64,000 nt of DNA, taken from the NCBI GenBank assembly GCA_050908895.1, contig CP171222.1:1364001-1428000 (forward strand). Reading direction: 5' to 3'. Positions 16,950 to 29,215 of the stretch are shown here, one piece after another. The position numbers were made by a program, and so were the translations under genes. Positions within the stretch are counted from its first letter, which is position 1; each line of letters starts with the position of its first letter. The DNA is from S5-A14a sp050908895. Lineage in GTDB: Bacteria > Bacillota > Clostridia > Peptostreptococcales > Anaerovoracaceae. The notes beneath the pieces were generated by a model, which made no database searches, had not been told where the DNA came from, and worked only from the letters and a program-made list of their open reading frames with translations.

Positions 16950-16996
16950 TCAAAACCAACTAATAACATACTAATCATATAGTTCCAGAACAAATA

Positions 16997-17027
16997 CAAA
17001 AAAACTGAAGTCTGTTACAGCTTCAGT
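16997..17027 (-). terminator. rRNA operon terminator
   Basis: On the minus strand ACTGAAG (17027-17021) pairs with CTTCAGT (17010-17004), with inner CTG/CAG pairing, followed by about seven T's. It ends the operon just after tRNA-Leu. Confidence 0.85.
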
Positions 17028-17034
17028 AATTCTG

Positions 17035-17117
17035 TGGTGCGCGACGAGGGACTTGAACCCCCACGGTCTCCCGCTAGAACCTAAATCTAGTGCGTCTGCC
17101 AATTCCGCCAGTCGCGC
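17035..17117 (-). tRNA. tRNA-Leu (UAG anticodon)
   Basis: The acceptor stem GCGCGAC pairs with GTCGCGC, and CCA is encoded. The anticodon stem CTAGA/TCTAG holds the loop TTTAGGT, giving anticodon UAG. The long variable arm is typical of leucine tRNA. It is the last gene of the rRNA operon. Confidence 0.95.
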
Positions 17118-17120
17118 GTA

Positions 17121-17195
17121 TGGTGACTCCACCGAGAATCGAACTCGGGTTACCGCCGTGAAAGGGCGGTGTCTTGACCGCTTGACCATGGAGCC
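17121..17195 (-). tRNA. tRNA-Glu (UUC anticodon)
   Basis: The 5' end GGCTCCATGG is typical of tRNA-Glu. The anticodon stem CCGCC/GGCGG holds loop CTTTCAC, anticodon UUC. CCA is encoded. It lies three bases from tRNA-Leu and about ten from 5S rRNA. Confidence 0.95.
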
Positions 17196-17205
17196 ATATA
17201 TTGCA

Positions 17206-17323
17206 AACCGGCAACGACCCGCTTTCCCAGGTAGTCACCCACCAAGTATCATAGGCGCTAAGGAGCTTAACTTCTGTGTTCGAGATGGAAACAGGTGTGA
17301 CCTCCTTGCTATTGTCACCGGAT
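17206..17323 (-). rRNA. rrf: 5S ribosomal RNA
   Basis: The minus strand begins near CCGGTGACAATAGC and ends at GTTGCCGG, which pair as the terminal stem. The inner segment CACCTGTTTCCATCTCGAAC is the conserved 5S core. The length is about 118 bases; the ends are set from the terminal helix. Confidence 0.93.
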
Positions 17324-17385
17324 TTGCATTGAAAGTTTTGGTACTTTCAATCCCGAATAATGTATATCTCTTGAACCTTTAACCA

Positions 17386-20265
<2,880 letters not shown>

Positions 20266-20494
20266 TTTACCTAACCTAGCGTAGTTAGGATTTTTACTAT
20301 TGCTATTTACTCTTCAGTAAATGGCTGTTATTTTTTCTGGTTTTCTCGGTTGAAATCGTTCCCTTACAATTTACTTGCTTAGTTTTGCTATCTTTTCTGA
20401 TAACCTCGATTTCTCGTTTTTTTGTATATTTTCTTCTTGAAAATTTGTGATACACATTATTCAGTTTTCAAAGTACTAACCCTTTTCCAAGGGT
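20266..20494 (-). other. 16S-23S spacer downstream of tRNA-Ile
   Basis: This 229-base AT-rich spacer lies between tRNA-Ile and 23S rRNA. CTAAC/GTTAG pairs next to the 23S start, consistent with a processing stem. Nothing else is recognised. Confidence 0.7.
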
Positions 20495-20571
<77 letters not shown>

Positions 20572-20601
20572 ATAAACTCATAGTGTAAGACACTTAAGTC
20601 T

Positions 20602-22122
<1,521 letters not shown>

Positions 22123-22395
22123 AATGGTATATTATCAGCTTTCGCTGTTTAATATCAGTTTGATTCAGCTCAAACGCTTTTGCGCTCTTGCTTATTGTTT
22201 TCCGTATTTTTGGAATTGTCAGAAACCTTTTCAACAAAAGTTTCTTACCAATCTTTTCAGATTGTACTTGGTTTTAGTTTTGAGAATTTTCCAATTCTCT
22301 TTTGACTAAGTATTTCTTACACTATGAAGTTTTCATGGTTCTTGCTCTCTCTTCAGAAAGCTTTTCGCTTTCCACTCTCGTGGTCAGCGATATAC

Positions 22396-22424
22396 ATCTT
22401 ACCATCGCCGGCTTGTTTTGTCAA
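22396..22424 (-). promoter_or_regulatory. rRNA operon promoter P2
   Basis: On the minus strand a perfect TTGACA (22424-22419), a 17-base spacer and TAAGAT (22401-22396) lie about 270 bases before 16S rRNA. Confidence 0.8.
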
Positions 22425-22525
22425 TACTTTTTTAAAGTTTTTTTAAAAACTTTTTTGTATTTATTTTCAGCTTTCGGTTCTTCCAATGCTTTGCCTTGGC
22501 GCCCCCGTCTTGCGACAGCTTGAAT

Positions 22526-22554
22526 ATATTATCACTACTTATGATTCATGTCAA
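22526..22554 (-). promoter_or_regulatory. rRNA operon promoter P1
   Basis: On the minus strand a perfect TTGACA (22554-22549), a 17-base spacer and TAATAT (22531-22526) sit 130 bases upstream of P2. Tandem promoters are usual for rRNA operons. Confidence 0.8.
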
Positions 22555-22657
22555 TAACTTTTTAAGCATTTTTTCATTTTTTTGAAAGTTTTTTATCCGC
22601 TGTAATCTTGTAGCTTGTTTTTTCGTTGAAATTTCAAGGGTTCACAAGAGTCGTTTT

Positions 22658-23863
22658 TTACTTTATTTCCACTTTTTTCAGAAGCACTACCCCCTCAACC
22701 GCTTTTGTAAGAGGAAAATTATCATATAATTTTCCTCTTACAGGTTTATACCCTGCATGTGCGAACTGCCGTAGATTTATGGCCAATGTTTTAGGGTTAC
22801 ACGATATATACAGTATTTCATTTATTCCATAGCTAACTATTTTATCAACCGCTTTTTCGCTCATTCCCATACGAGGTGGATCAACCACTATCACATCCGG
22901 CTTTTTTTTGTAATTCTTCAGAACTTTATATACATCTCCTGCAATAAACTCACAGTTAGTTAGATCATTTTGCTGTGCATTTTCTTTTGCAGCCTCTACA
23001 GCTTCTTCTACAATTTCTATCCCAACTACTTTCTTGGCCCGTTTTGCTATAAGTTGACCTATTGTTCCTGTTCCACAATATAAATCAAATACTGTCTTTC
23101 CTTCTATATTATGTATTAATTCTATCGCTTCCTCATATAAGACTTCTGCTGCATCTACATTCGTCTGAAAGAAAGAAAACGGACTGACTTTAAATTTTAA
23201 TCCCATTATTTCTTCAACATAATAATCTCGTCCCCACAGCAACTTCACTTTTTCCGGGTTTACAGCATCTGCTATATTGTCATTAATTGTTCTAAGCACA
23301 CCAATAATTTTGTCATCAAGCTCTAACTTAAGGATTTTATTTAAAAAATCTTTTTCATCAAATTCATTCTGGCTAGATGTTACGATGTTTACCAAAAGTT
23401 CTTTCGTTCTTACTCCTCGTCTTATTATAAGATTCCGCAGTAGACCTACATGAGACTTCTTATGATATTTACTATATCCTTTTTCTCTAGCAAAATTCAA
23501 TGTGAATTTTAATATTTTTTTAAAATCATCAGTTACTAACTGACATTGGTCCACAGTGACAATTGACATAAAATGTCCTTTTCTATGCATGCCTAAAGTC
23601 AGTTCTCCGTCTTTAACCATATCTCCAAATGTGAACTCCATTTTATTTCGATAGTGGTATATTCCTTTAGGGGCGGCTTCAATAGGTTCCCAGTCAGGCT
23701 GAGGTGCATCTTTTTCACTAAAGTATCCATATGCGATAGCAGCCTTTTCTTTTAATTGCTCTTTATAGGGAACCTCTTGATACGTGCATCCACCGCAAAA
23801 TTCTCTATGAGGACATGCTTCCATTAGCTCCCATTGCTTTAAATTTTTCTTGTTGTTTATCAT
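22658..23863 (-). CDS. rlmCD: 23S rRNA (uracil-5-)-methyltransferase RlmCD/RumA family
   Basis: This SAM-dependent enzyme methylates C5 of uridine in RNA; Firmicute members act on 23S rRNA. The [4Fe-4S] ligands appear in CPHREFCGGC (Cys17, 23, 26), with a fourth cysteine in VDQCQL. The SAM motif is DLYCGTGTIG and the catalytic cysteine lies in LYISCNPKTL. At 401 residues it lacks the N-terminal TRAM RNA-binding domain that usually precedes the cysteine cluster. Its ATG shares a base with the tgt stop (TAATG). Choice between RlmCD and a tRNA-modifying paralogue is by family similarity only. Confidence 0.85.
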   Translation of the reverse strand: MINNKKNLKQWELMEACPHREFCGGCTYQEVPYKEQLKEKAAIAYGYFSEKDAPQPDWEPIEAAPKGIYHYRNKMEFTFGDMVKDGELTLGMHRKGHFMSIVTVDQCQLVTDDFKKILKFTLNFAREKGYSKYHKKSHVGLLRNLIIRRGVRTKELLVNIVTSSQNEFDEKDFLNKILKLELDDKIIGVLRTINDNIADAVNPEKVKLLWGRDYYVEEIMGLKFKVSPFSFFQTNVDAAEVLYEEAIELIHNIEGKTVFDLYCGTGTIGQLIAKRAKKVVGIEIVEEAVEAAKENAQQNDLTNCEFIAGDVYKVLKNYKKKPDVIVVDPPRMGMSEKAVDKIVSYGINEILYISCNPKTLAINLRQFAHAGYKPVRGKLYDNFPLTKAVEGVVLLKKVEIK

Positions 23864-24990
23864 TATTTATTTTCCCAGTAATACTCCGTATAGAATTCTT
23901 TTTTATATTCAGAGAATCTGTCTTCTTCTATAGATTTCCTTATACCTCTCATCATATTAACTAAGAATGCTAAATTATGGTTTGATAAGAGCATAGATGC
24001 AAATATTTCATTAGACTTAACTAAATGCCTAATATATGCCCTAGAATAATTTCTACATGTATAACAATCACACTTCGAATCTAATGGTGAGAAATCTTTC
24101 TCAAATTTCTTATTCTTCATATTAAGTGGGCCCTGGCTTGTCATCGCTTGACCATTTCTAGCAACACGTGTAGGAAGAACACAATCGAACATATCTACGC
24201 CACGCTCAACACCTTCGAAAATATAATCCGGAGTGCCAACTCCCATTACATAACGCGGTTTATTTTCAGGTAAAAAATCCACACAGTAATCTAAGACCTC
24301 AAGCATAACTTCTTTTGGTTCGCCAACAGAAAGTCCTCCTATTGAATACCCCGGCAAATCCATAGCAACTATTTCTTCTGCCGACCTTTTTCTTAAATCA
24401 TAGTGCATTCCACCTTGCATAATTCCAAACAGAGCTTGCTTTTCAGTATTATGGTGTGCAGCTTTACATCTCTTCAACCATCCTAAAGTTGTTTTAAGAG
24501 ATTTCTCAACATAGGTCTTGTCCGCCGGATAAGGTGGACATTCATCAAATGCCATCATTATATCAGAGCCTAAAGCAGTTTGTATTTCTATTACTTTTTC
24601 TGGAGTTAGCATATGCCTAGAACCATCTATGTGACTTTGGAAAGTAACCCCTTCTTCTGTAATTTTTCTCAAACCTTTCAGTGAAAAAACTTGGAATCCA
24701 CCGCTATCGGTCAGTATTGGTTTATTCCAATTCATAAATTTATGTAGACCTCCTGCCTCACGAATCAATTCGTGGCCCGGTCTTAGGTACAGATGATACG
24801 TGTTAGATAAAATAATCTCAGCACCTATCTCTTTAACTTGTTCAGGTCTCATAGCTTTAACAGTTGCCGCAGTGCCAACCGGCATAAATACAGGTGTTTG
24901 AACATCCCCATGGGGAGTCGTAATTATGCCTCTTCTTGCGGAAGTTTTTGCATCTTTATTCATTAATTTATATTTAATACTATGGCTCAT
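23863..24990 (-). CDS. tgt: tRNA-guanine transglycosylase
   Basis: Tgt swaps guanine 34 of GUN-anticodon tRNAs for preQ1. The nucleophile/binding motif DSGGFQVFSL, the general aspartate in MMAFDECPP and the zinc ligands CDCYTC with a later His in AYIRHL are all present. The length of 375 residues is typical. It lies downstream of queA, which acts on its product, and is overlapped by the rRNA methyltransferase gene. Confidence 0.97.
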   Translation of the reverse strand: MSHSIKYKLMNKDAKTSARRGIITTPHGDVQTPVFMPVGTAATVKAMRPEQVKEIGAEIILSNTYHLYLRPGHELIREAGGLHKFMNWNKPILTDSGGFQVFSLKGLRKITEEGVTFQSHIDGSRHMLTPEKVIEIQTALGSDIMMAFDECPPYPADKTYVEKSLKTTLGWLKRCKAAHHNTEKQALFGIMQGGMHYDLRKRSAEEIVAMDLPGYSIGGLSVGEPKEVMLEVLDYCVDFLPENKPRYVMGVGTPDYIFEGVERGVDMFDCVLPTRVARNGQAMTSQGPLNMKNKKFEKDFSPLDSKCDCYTCRNYSRAYIRHLVKSNEIFASMLLSNHNLAFLVNMMRGIRKSIEEDRFSEYKKEFYTEYYWENK

Positions 24991-25054
24991 TTTAACCTCT
25001 TTAAAATGTATTTTTTAGCAATATTTCAATGTATATAATACTTTTATTTCATCA

Positions 25055-26122
25055 CTATTCTATAAGCATCGCATCTCCATAGCTGAAAAAACGATATTTT
25101 TCTTTTACTGCTTCATCATAGGCCTTCAATATTTCTTCTCTATTATAAAGTGCAGATATAAGCATTATCAATGTAGATTTCGGCAGATGAAAGTTGGTAA
25201 TCAAGGCTTTAACTATTTTAAACTTATAGCCAGGATAAATAAATATGCCAGTGGATCCTGCTCCGGATTTTACTAAATACTTACCAGTTACTTCATCTAA
25301 ATATGCTGCGCTCTCTAAAGTTCTGGTGGAGGTTGTACCAACTGTAATAATTCTATTTCCAGATAATATGCTCTCATTAATTGATTCTGCAGTTTTATCA
25401 GATATAGAGTATTTTTCGAAATGCATCCGGTGTTCTTCAATAATTTCAACCTTAACAGGTCTAAAAGTCCCAATCCCTACATGGAGTGTCACAAATTCCA
25501 GCTTAATTCCTTTTTTTCTGGCTTTCTCCATTAAATTCTGAGTAAAGTGAAGTCCAGCTGTCGGACTAGCAACGGAGCCTAGTTTATCTGCATATACAGT
25601 CTGATATGTTTCCTTGTCTTTTTCTTCAGATTCTCTTCCTATATATGGAGGTAATGGCATATTCCCAATTTCTCCAAGTCTTTCTAAAAAATCACCTTCA
25701 TATATAAACCGTACCATTCTTGTACCAGACTCACCATATGATAAAATTTCAGCTTCTATCCCACAGGAGCCGTCGCCCTTTTCTCCAAACCTTACTCTGT
25801 CACCAGGCTTAAGTCTTCTGCCCGGTCTTACCATAGTCTCCCAAGTTTCATGACCCTCTTCCATTTTCTTTATCAAAAGAAACTCGACGGGTACTTGCGT
25901 TCCAACTTTTTCTCCAAAAATTCTTGCAGGCAGGACTTTTGACGAATTAAAAACCATGCAGTCACCGGGTTTTAGATAATCTAAAATCTCATAAAAATTC
26001 TTATGAGAGATGCTTTTATTATCTCTATTTAAAACCATCAACCTACATTTATCCCTCTCTTGAGTAGGATATTGAGCAATAAGTTCTTTCGGTAAATTAT
26101 AATCAAAATCGTTAATATTCAT
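25055..26122 (-). CDS. queA: S-adenosylmethionine:tRNA ribosyltransferase-isomerase
   Basis: QueA transfers and rearranges the ribosyl group of SAM onto preQ1 in tRNA, giving epoxyqueuosine. The family patterns FDYNLPKELIAQYP at the N-terminus, FNSSKVLPARIFG, ASPTAGLHFT and LHVGIGTFRPV are intact. It lies between ruvB and tgt, an order conserved across clostridia. queH, which completes the pathway, is at 58552-59220. Confidence 0.97.
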   Translation of the reverse strand: MNINDFDYNLPKELIAQYPTQERDKCRLMVLNRDNKSISHKNFYEILDYLKPGDCMVFNSSKVLPARIFGEKVGTQVPVEFLLIKKMEEGHETWETMVRPGRRLKPGDRVRFGEKGDGSCGIEAEILSYGESGTRMVRFIYEGDFLERLGEIGNMPLPPYIGRESEEKDKETYQTVYADKLGSVASPTAGLHFTQNLMEKARKKGIKLEFVTLHVGIGTFRPVKVEIIEEHRMHFEKYSISDKTAESINESILSGNRIITVGTTSTRTLESAAYLDEVTGKYLVKSGAGSTGIFIYPGYKFKIVKALITNFHLPKSTLIMLISALYNREEILKAYDEAVKEKYRFFSYGDAMLIE

Positions 26123-26184
26123 AAAAAATTCCTTCTATATTCTATGTAAAATATTATTGATAGGTTAATTTCTAAGTAGCTTAT

Positions 26185-27195
26185 TTACTCCGATTTATCT
26201 CCTATCCACTGAATTCCTAAGTGGTCATAAGCTGCCTGAGATACCATTCTTCCTTTCGGTGTTCTATATAAGAACCCCCTTTGTATCAAATATGGCTCAT
26301 ATGCATCTTCAATGGTAACTTTTTCCTCCCCGATGGATGCGGCAATTGTATCAATTCCCACAGGTCCACCTCCAAATCTTTCAATAATTGTCATTAAAAT
26401 ATCTCTATCTAAACTTTCAAGGCCTACAGGATCAACACCCAAGGCTTCCAAGCCCTTATTAGCACTTTCTAAAGTAAGTTTTCCGTCTCCTAAGACCTGT
26501 GCAAAATCTCTAAGCCGTTTAAGCATTCTGTTAGCAACCCTAGGCGTTCCCCTTGAACACCTAGCCATCTTGAGCAAGGCCGGTTTTTCAACTTCAGTAC
26601 CTAAAATACCAGCTGATCTACGAATAATTTCTGCCAGTTCATCTTCCTCATACATCTCAAATTTGCTTATTACTCCGAACCTGTCTCTCAAAGGTGCTGA
26701 CAGACTTCCAGCTCTCGTAGTTGCTCCGATTAATGTAAATTTAGCAATATCCAATCTAATGGATCTAGCCGATGGTCCTTTACCAATAATTATATCCAGT
26801 GCATAATCTTCCATAGCTGAATACAATACTTCTTCGACAGACCTATTAAGTCTATGTATTTCATCTATAAATAAAACATCATTATCGTTAAGATTTGTCA
26901 ATATTGCAGCCAAATCTCCTGCTCTCTCAATTGCCGGTCCTGAAGTTATTTTAATTTCAACACCCAACTCATTAGCAATTATTCCTGCAAGTGTTGTTTT
27001 GCCTAAGCCTGGAGGACCATAAAATAGCACATGATCTAACTGCTCCCCTCTCAACCTTGCAGCCTCAATAAAAACTTTTAAATTTTCTTTAGCCTTTCTT
27101 TGTCCGATAAAATCATCAAGTCTCTGAGGTCTTAGAGTAACATCTTGTTTTTCTTCAATATCTATAGAACTTGTCTGAGTTATTCTTTCTTCCAT
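26185..27195 (-). CDS. ruvB: Holliday junction DNA helicase RuvB
   Basis: RuvB is the hexameric AAA+ motor that drives branch migration with RuvA. Walker A GPPGLGKTT is at residues 60-68 and Walker B LFIDEIH near 110; sensor and arginine-finger segments (GATTRAGSLSAPLRDRFG) follow. The C-terminal winged helix ends in the usual TPKGRMVS. The length of 336 residues is normal. It sits 34 bases after ruvA in one transcript. Confidence 0.98.
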   Translation of the reverse strand: MEERITQTSSIDIEEKQDVTLRPQRLDDFIGQRKAKENLKVFIEAARLRGEQLDHVLFYGPPGLGKTTLAGIIANELGVEIKITSGPAIERAGDLAAILTNLNDNDVLFIDEIHRLNRSVEEVLYSAMEDYALDIIIGKGPSARSIRLDIAKFTLIGATTRAGSLSAPLRDRFGVISKFEMYEEDELAEIIRRSAGILGTEVEKPALLKMARCSRGTPRVANRMLKRLRDFAQVLGDGKLTLESANKGLEALGVDPVGLESLDRDILMTIIERFGGGPVGIDTIAASIGEEKVTIEDAYEPYLIQRGFLYRTPKGRMVSQAAYDHLGIQWIGDKSE

Positions 27196-27229
27196 GAATC
27201 ACGCCTCATTTCTGGTTTTTTCAAATGAT

Positions 27230-27838
27230 TTATAATAGCTGTCCTAAGGCCTTACGAATGTATTCTTCCGGCGAGTAACAATTTCCTTTAACTTTTTCTA
27301 GAGCTTCCATCGCCTCTGCTCTATTATACCCCAATGCAATTAACCCCTCTAGAGCCTCGCCCAATGCAGAATCTGCCACTTTATTATCAAAATCTTTTGT
27401 TATCACACCTTCATGGACAAATGACATATTAAGCTTACCCATCTTATCTCCAAGTTCTAAAATAATTCTATCGGAGGTTTTCTTCCCAATGCCCGGTGCA
27501 GAGGAAATTGTCTTACTATCCCCTCCCGCAATAGCTAAAGCTAAATCAGACATTGTTAGGGTTGACATTATTGACATAGCAGCTTTCGGACCAACGCCAT
27601 TGACAGTTATTAATAATCTAAAAACTTCCAGGCTTTCCTTATCTTCAAAGCCATATAATGTCATACTATCTTCCTTCACTACCATTTCTGTGTAAACCTT
27701 AATATCATCATCTTCCATATTTTTATGTATGAACGAATTCATCGGAACAAAAACTTCAAGACCCATGCCAGAACCCGTCTCTACTATTATAGTCCCTGCA
27801 CTGCAAGGATGAAATTTCCCTTTTAAAAACTTTATCAT
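27230..27838 (-). CDS. ruvA: Holliday junction DNA helicase subunit RuvA
   Basis: RuvA binds four-way junctions and loads RuvB. The N-terminal OB fold is followed by two helix-hairpin-helix segments (LLITVNGVGPKAAMSIM and ISSAPGIGKKTSDRII) and a C-terminal RuvB-binding domain (LGEALEGLIALGYNRAEA). The 202 residues match the family. Confidence 0.97.
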   Translation of the reverse strand: MIKFLKGKFHPCSAGTIIVETGSGMGLEVFVPMNSFIHKNMEDDDIKVYTEMVVKEDSMTLYGFEDKESLEVFRLLITVNGVGPKAAMSIMSTLTMSDLALAIAGGDSKTISSAPGIGKKTSDRIILELGDKMGKLNMSFVHEGVITKDFDNKVADSALGEALEGLIALGYNRAEAMEALEKVKGNCYSPEEYIRKALGQLL

Positions 27839-27904
27839 AGACCTACCTTTTTATATTAACCCGTTTTTTTTAATGAACACTAATACAAATTCAATCTTCC
27901 AAAA

Positions 27905-28411
27905 CTATATACCTTTTCTTTTCCTTTGCAAAATATCCCTACTGCCACAACAGTGTCCATGGCATATAGCTGCTGCAATAGCATCGGCTGTATCATCAGG
28001 CTTTGGGGTCTCCCTCAAATTCAAAATTCTCTTAACCATAGCTTGGATTTGCTTTTTATCAGCTCTACCATATCCTACAAGAGCTTGTTTTATTTGCAAT
28101 GGTGTATATTCATTTATAGCAACATGCCCTTTAACACAAGCTAAAATCGCTATCCCTCTGGCCTGCCCAACCAATAGGGCCGTTTTTGCGTTGTTATTAA
28201 AAAACAGCTCCTCTATTGAAGCCTCTTCAGGTTTATATTGATGTATTATGGATTCAAGAGTATTGTATAGGTGTTCTAGCCTATCTTCCATCGAAATCTT
28301 AGAATCTGTAGTAATTGAACCAAAATCTACAGTGGTAAATTTATTCCCTACCATATCTATCACTGACCACCCCATAATTCCATACCCCGGATCTATTCCT
28401 AATATTCTCAT
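27905..28411 (-). CDS. ruvC: Holliday junction endonuclease RuvC
   Basis: RuvC resolves Holliday junctions by paired nicks. Catalytic acidic residues are Asp7 in GIDPGYGIMGW, the glutamate in IEELFF and the aspartates of PDDTADA. The length of 168 residues is normal. It is the first gene of the ruvC-ruvA-ruvB-queA-tgt-rlmCD transcript. The promoter upstream carries a LexA-type site, consistent with SOS induction. Confidence 0.97.
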   Translation of the reverse strand: MRILGIDPGYGIMGWSVIDMVGNKFTTVDFGSITTDSKISMEDRLEHLYNTLESIIHQYKPEEASIEELFFNNNAKTALLVGQARGIAILACVKGHVAINEYTPLQIKQALVGYGRADKKQIQAMVKRILNLRETPKPDDTADAIAAAICHGHCCGSRDILQRKRKGI

Positions 28412-28468
28412 TTATGTATTTGTCCTCCGTGATGAAAGCACGCAATTTCAGTTTCTTTTTGCTTTAAC

Positions 28469-28497
28469 ATTATAGCACATGAACACATGTTTGTCTA
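28469..28497 (-). promoter_or_regulatory. ruvC operon promoter with LexA-type SOS box
   Basis: On the minus strand TAGACA (28497-28492), a 17-base spacer and TATAAT (28474-28469) form the promoter. On the plus strand GAACACATGTTT (28481-28492) fills the spacer and touches the minus-35. It matches the Gram-positive LexA pattern GAAC-N4-GTTC/T. Bound LexA would block polymerase directly. Confidence 0.7.
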
Positions 28498-28671
28498 TTT
28501 TGAAGGAATAATAATTCAATGACTTTAGATGTATTGAAAATATAAATAAGTTAAATATTCAACCTAGTACAAAATAAAATAATTCCACTTTATTCTATAT
28601 ACTAATTTATAGGATTTATTTAAAACCCGCTGAAATTTTCCCTCTAAACTAAGAAAATTTTCAAAAAAACA

Positions 28672-28722
28672 TATACATTTTTTCACTATCATGGTATACT
28701 ATTCATGAATTATTATAATCAT
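28672..28722 (+). promoter_or_regulatory. Predicted argR promoter with ARG-box-like operator
   Basis: TATACA (28672-28677), 17 bases and TATACT (28695-28700) form a moderate promoter. ATGAATTATTATAATCAT (28705-28722) is an imperfect palindrome resembling ArgR/AhrC boxes and overlaps the expected transcription start, so autorepression is plausible. Confidence 0.4.
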
Positions 28723-28747
28723 TCTTAAATAAATAAGGAGATTAATT

Positions 28748-29215
28748 ATGCGTTATTCAAGACAAAATAAAATTTTAGAAATCATCAGTGAAAATGTCGT
28801 TGATACACAGGAAATGTTGGTTGAATTATTAGAAAAGGCTGGATTTCCGGTAACACAAGCTACTGTTTCCAGAGACATTAAAGATTTGCAGCTAATAAAG
28901 GTGGCGGCAGCTAATGGACAGTACAAATATTCCGCAAATGTTACAGATGATGTTCCTATTTCAGATAGATTCAGGAAAATTTTTCGCGAAAGCATCAAGT
29001 CAACTGTATCTGTTAACAATCTCATTGTAGTGAAGACCCTGTCAGGTTGTGGTCATGCTGCAGGTGAAGCCGTAGATTCAATAGGCTTACCTCATTTAGT
29101 TGGAAGTGTTGCCGGTGACAATACCCTTCTTCTAATAGTTGACGATGAAAAAAACACAAAAGAGATAATAGGAATACTAGACGACTTAATTACAAAAAGA
29201 AACTTATCCCTATGA
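28748..29215 (+). CDS. argR: Arginine repressor ArgR/AhrC
   Basis: ArgR is a hexameric regulator that senses arginine and controls arginine synthesis and catabolism. The N-terminal winged helix (VTQATVSRDIKDLQLIKV) and the C-terminal oligomerisation/arginine-binding segment (SGCGHAAGEAVDSIGLPHL, then GDNTLLLIV) are complete in 155 residues. AAGGAG precedes the ATG. Its stop overlaps the recN ATG by four bases; the argR-recN pair is conserved in Firmicutes. Confidence 0.96.
   Translation: MRYSRQNKILEIISENVVDTQEMLVELLEKAGFPVTQATVSRDIKDLQLIKVAAANGQYKYSANVTDDVPISDRFRKIFRESIKSTVSVNNLIVVKTLSGCGHAAGEAVDSIGLPHLVGSVAGDNTLLLIVDDEKNTKEIIGILDDLITKRNLSL

Larger units (their letters stand above)
22123..22657 (-). 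other. rRNA operon promoter and leader region
   Basis: This 535-base stretch between rlmCD and 16S rRNA has no credible protein gene. It holds the two promoters and, from about 22390 down, the transcribed leader, which is T-rich on the plus strand with several short hairpins likely used in processing. No rlmCD terminator with a clean stem and T run was found, so some read-through into the rRNA operon is possible. Confidence 0.7.
28412..28747. other. Divergent intergenic region ruvC / argR
   Basis: No protein gene is seen in these 336 bases. The left end holds the ruvC promoter and SOS box, the right end the argR promoter and a possible ARG box. The central 28500-28670 is AT-rich, and nothing else is recognised in it. 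Confidence 0.7.
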
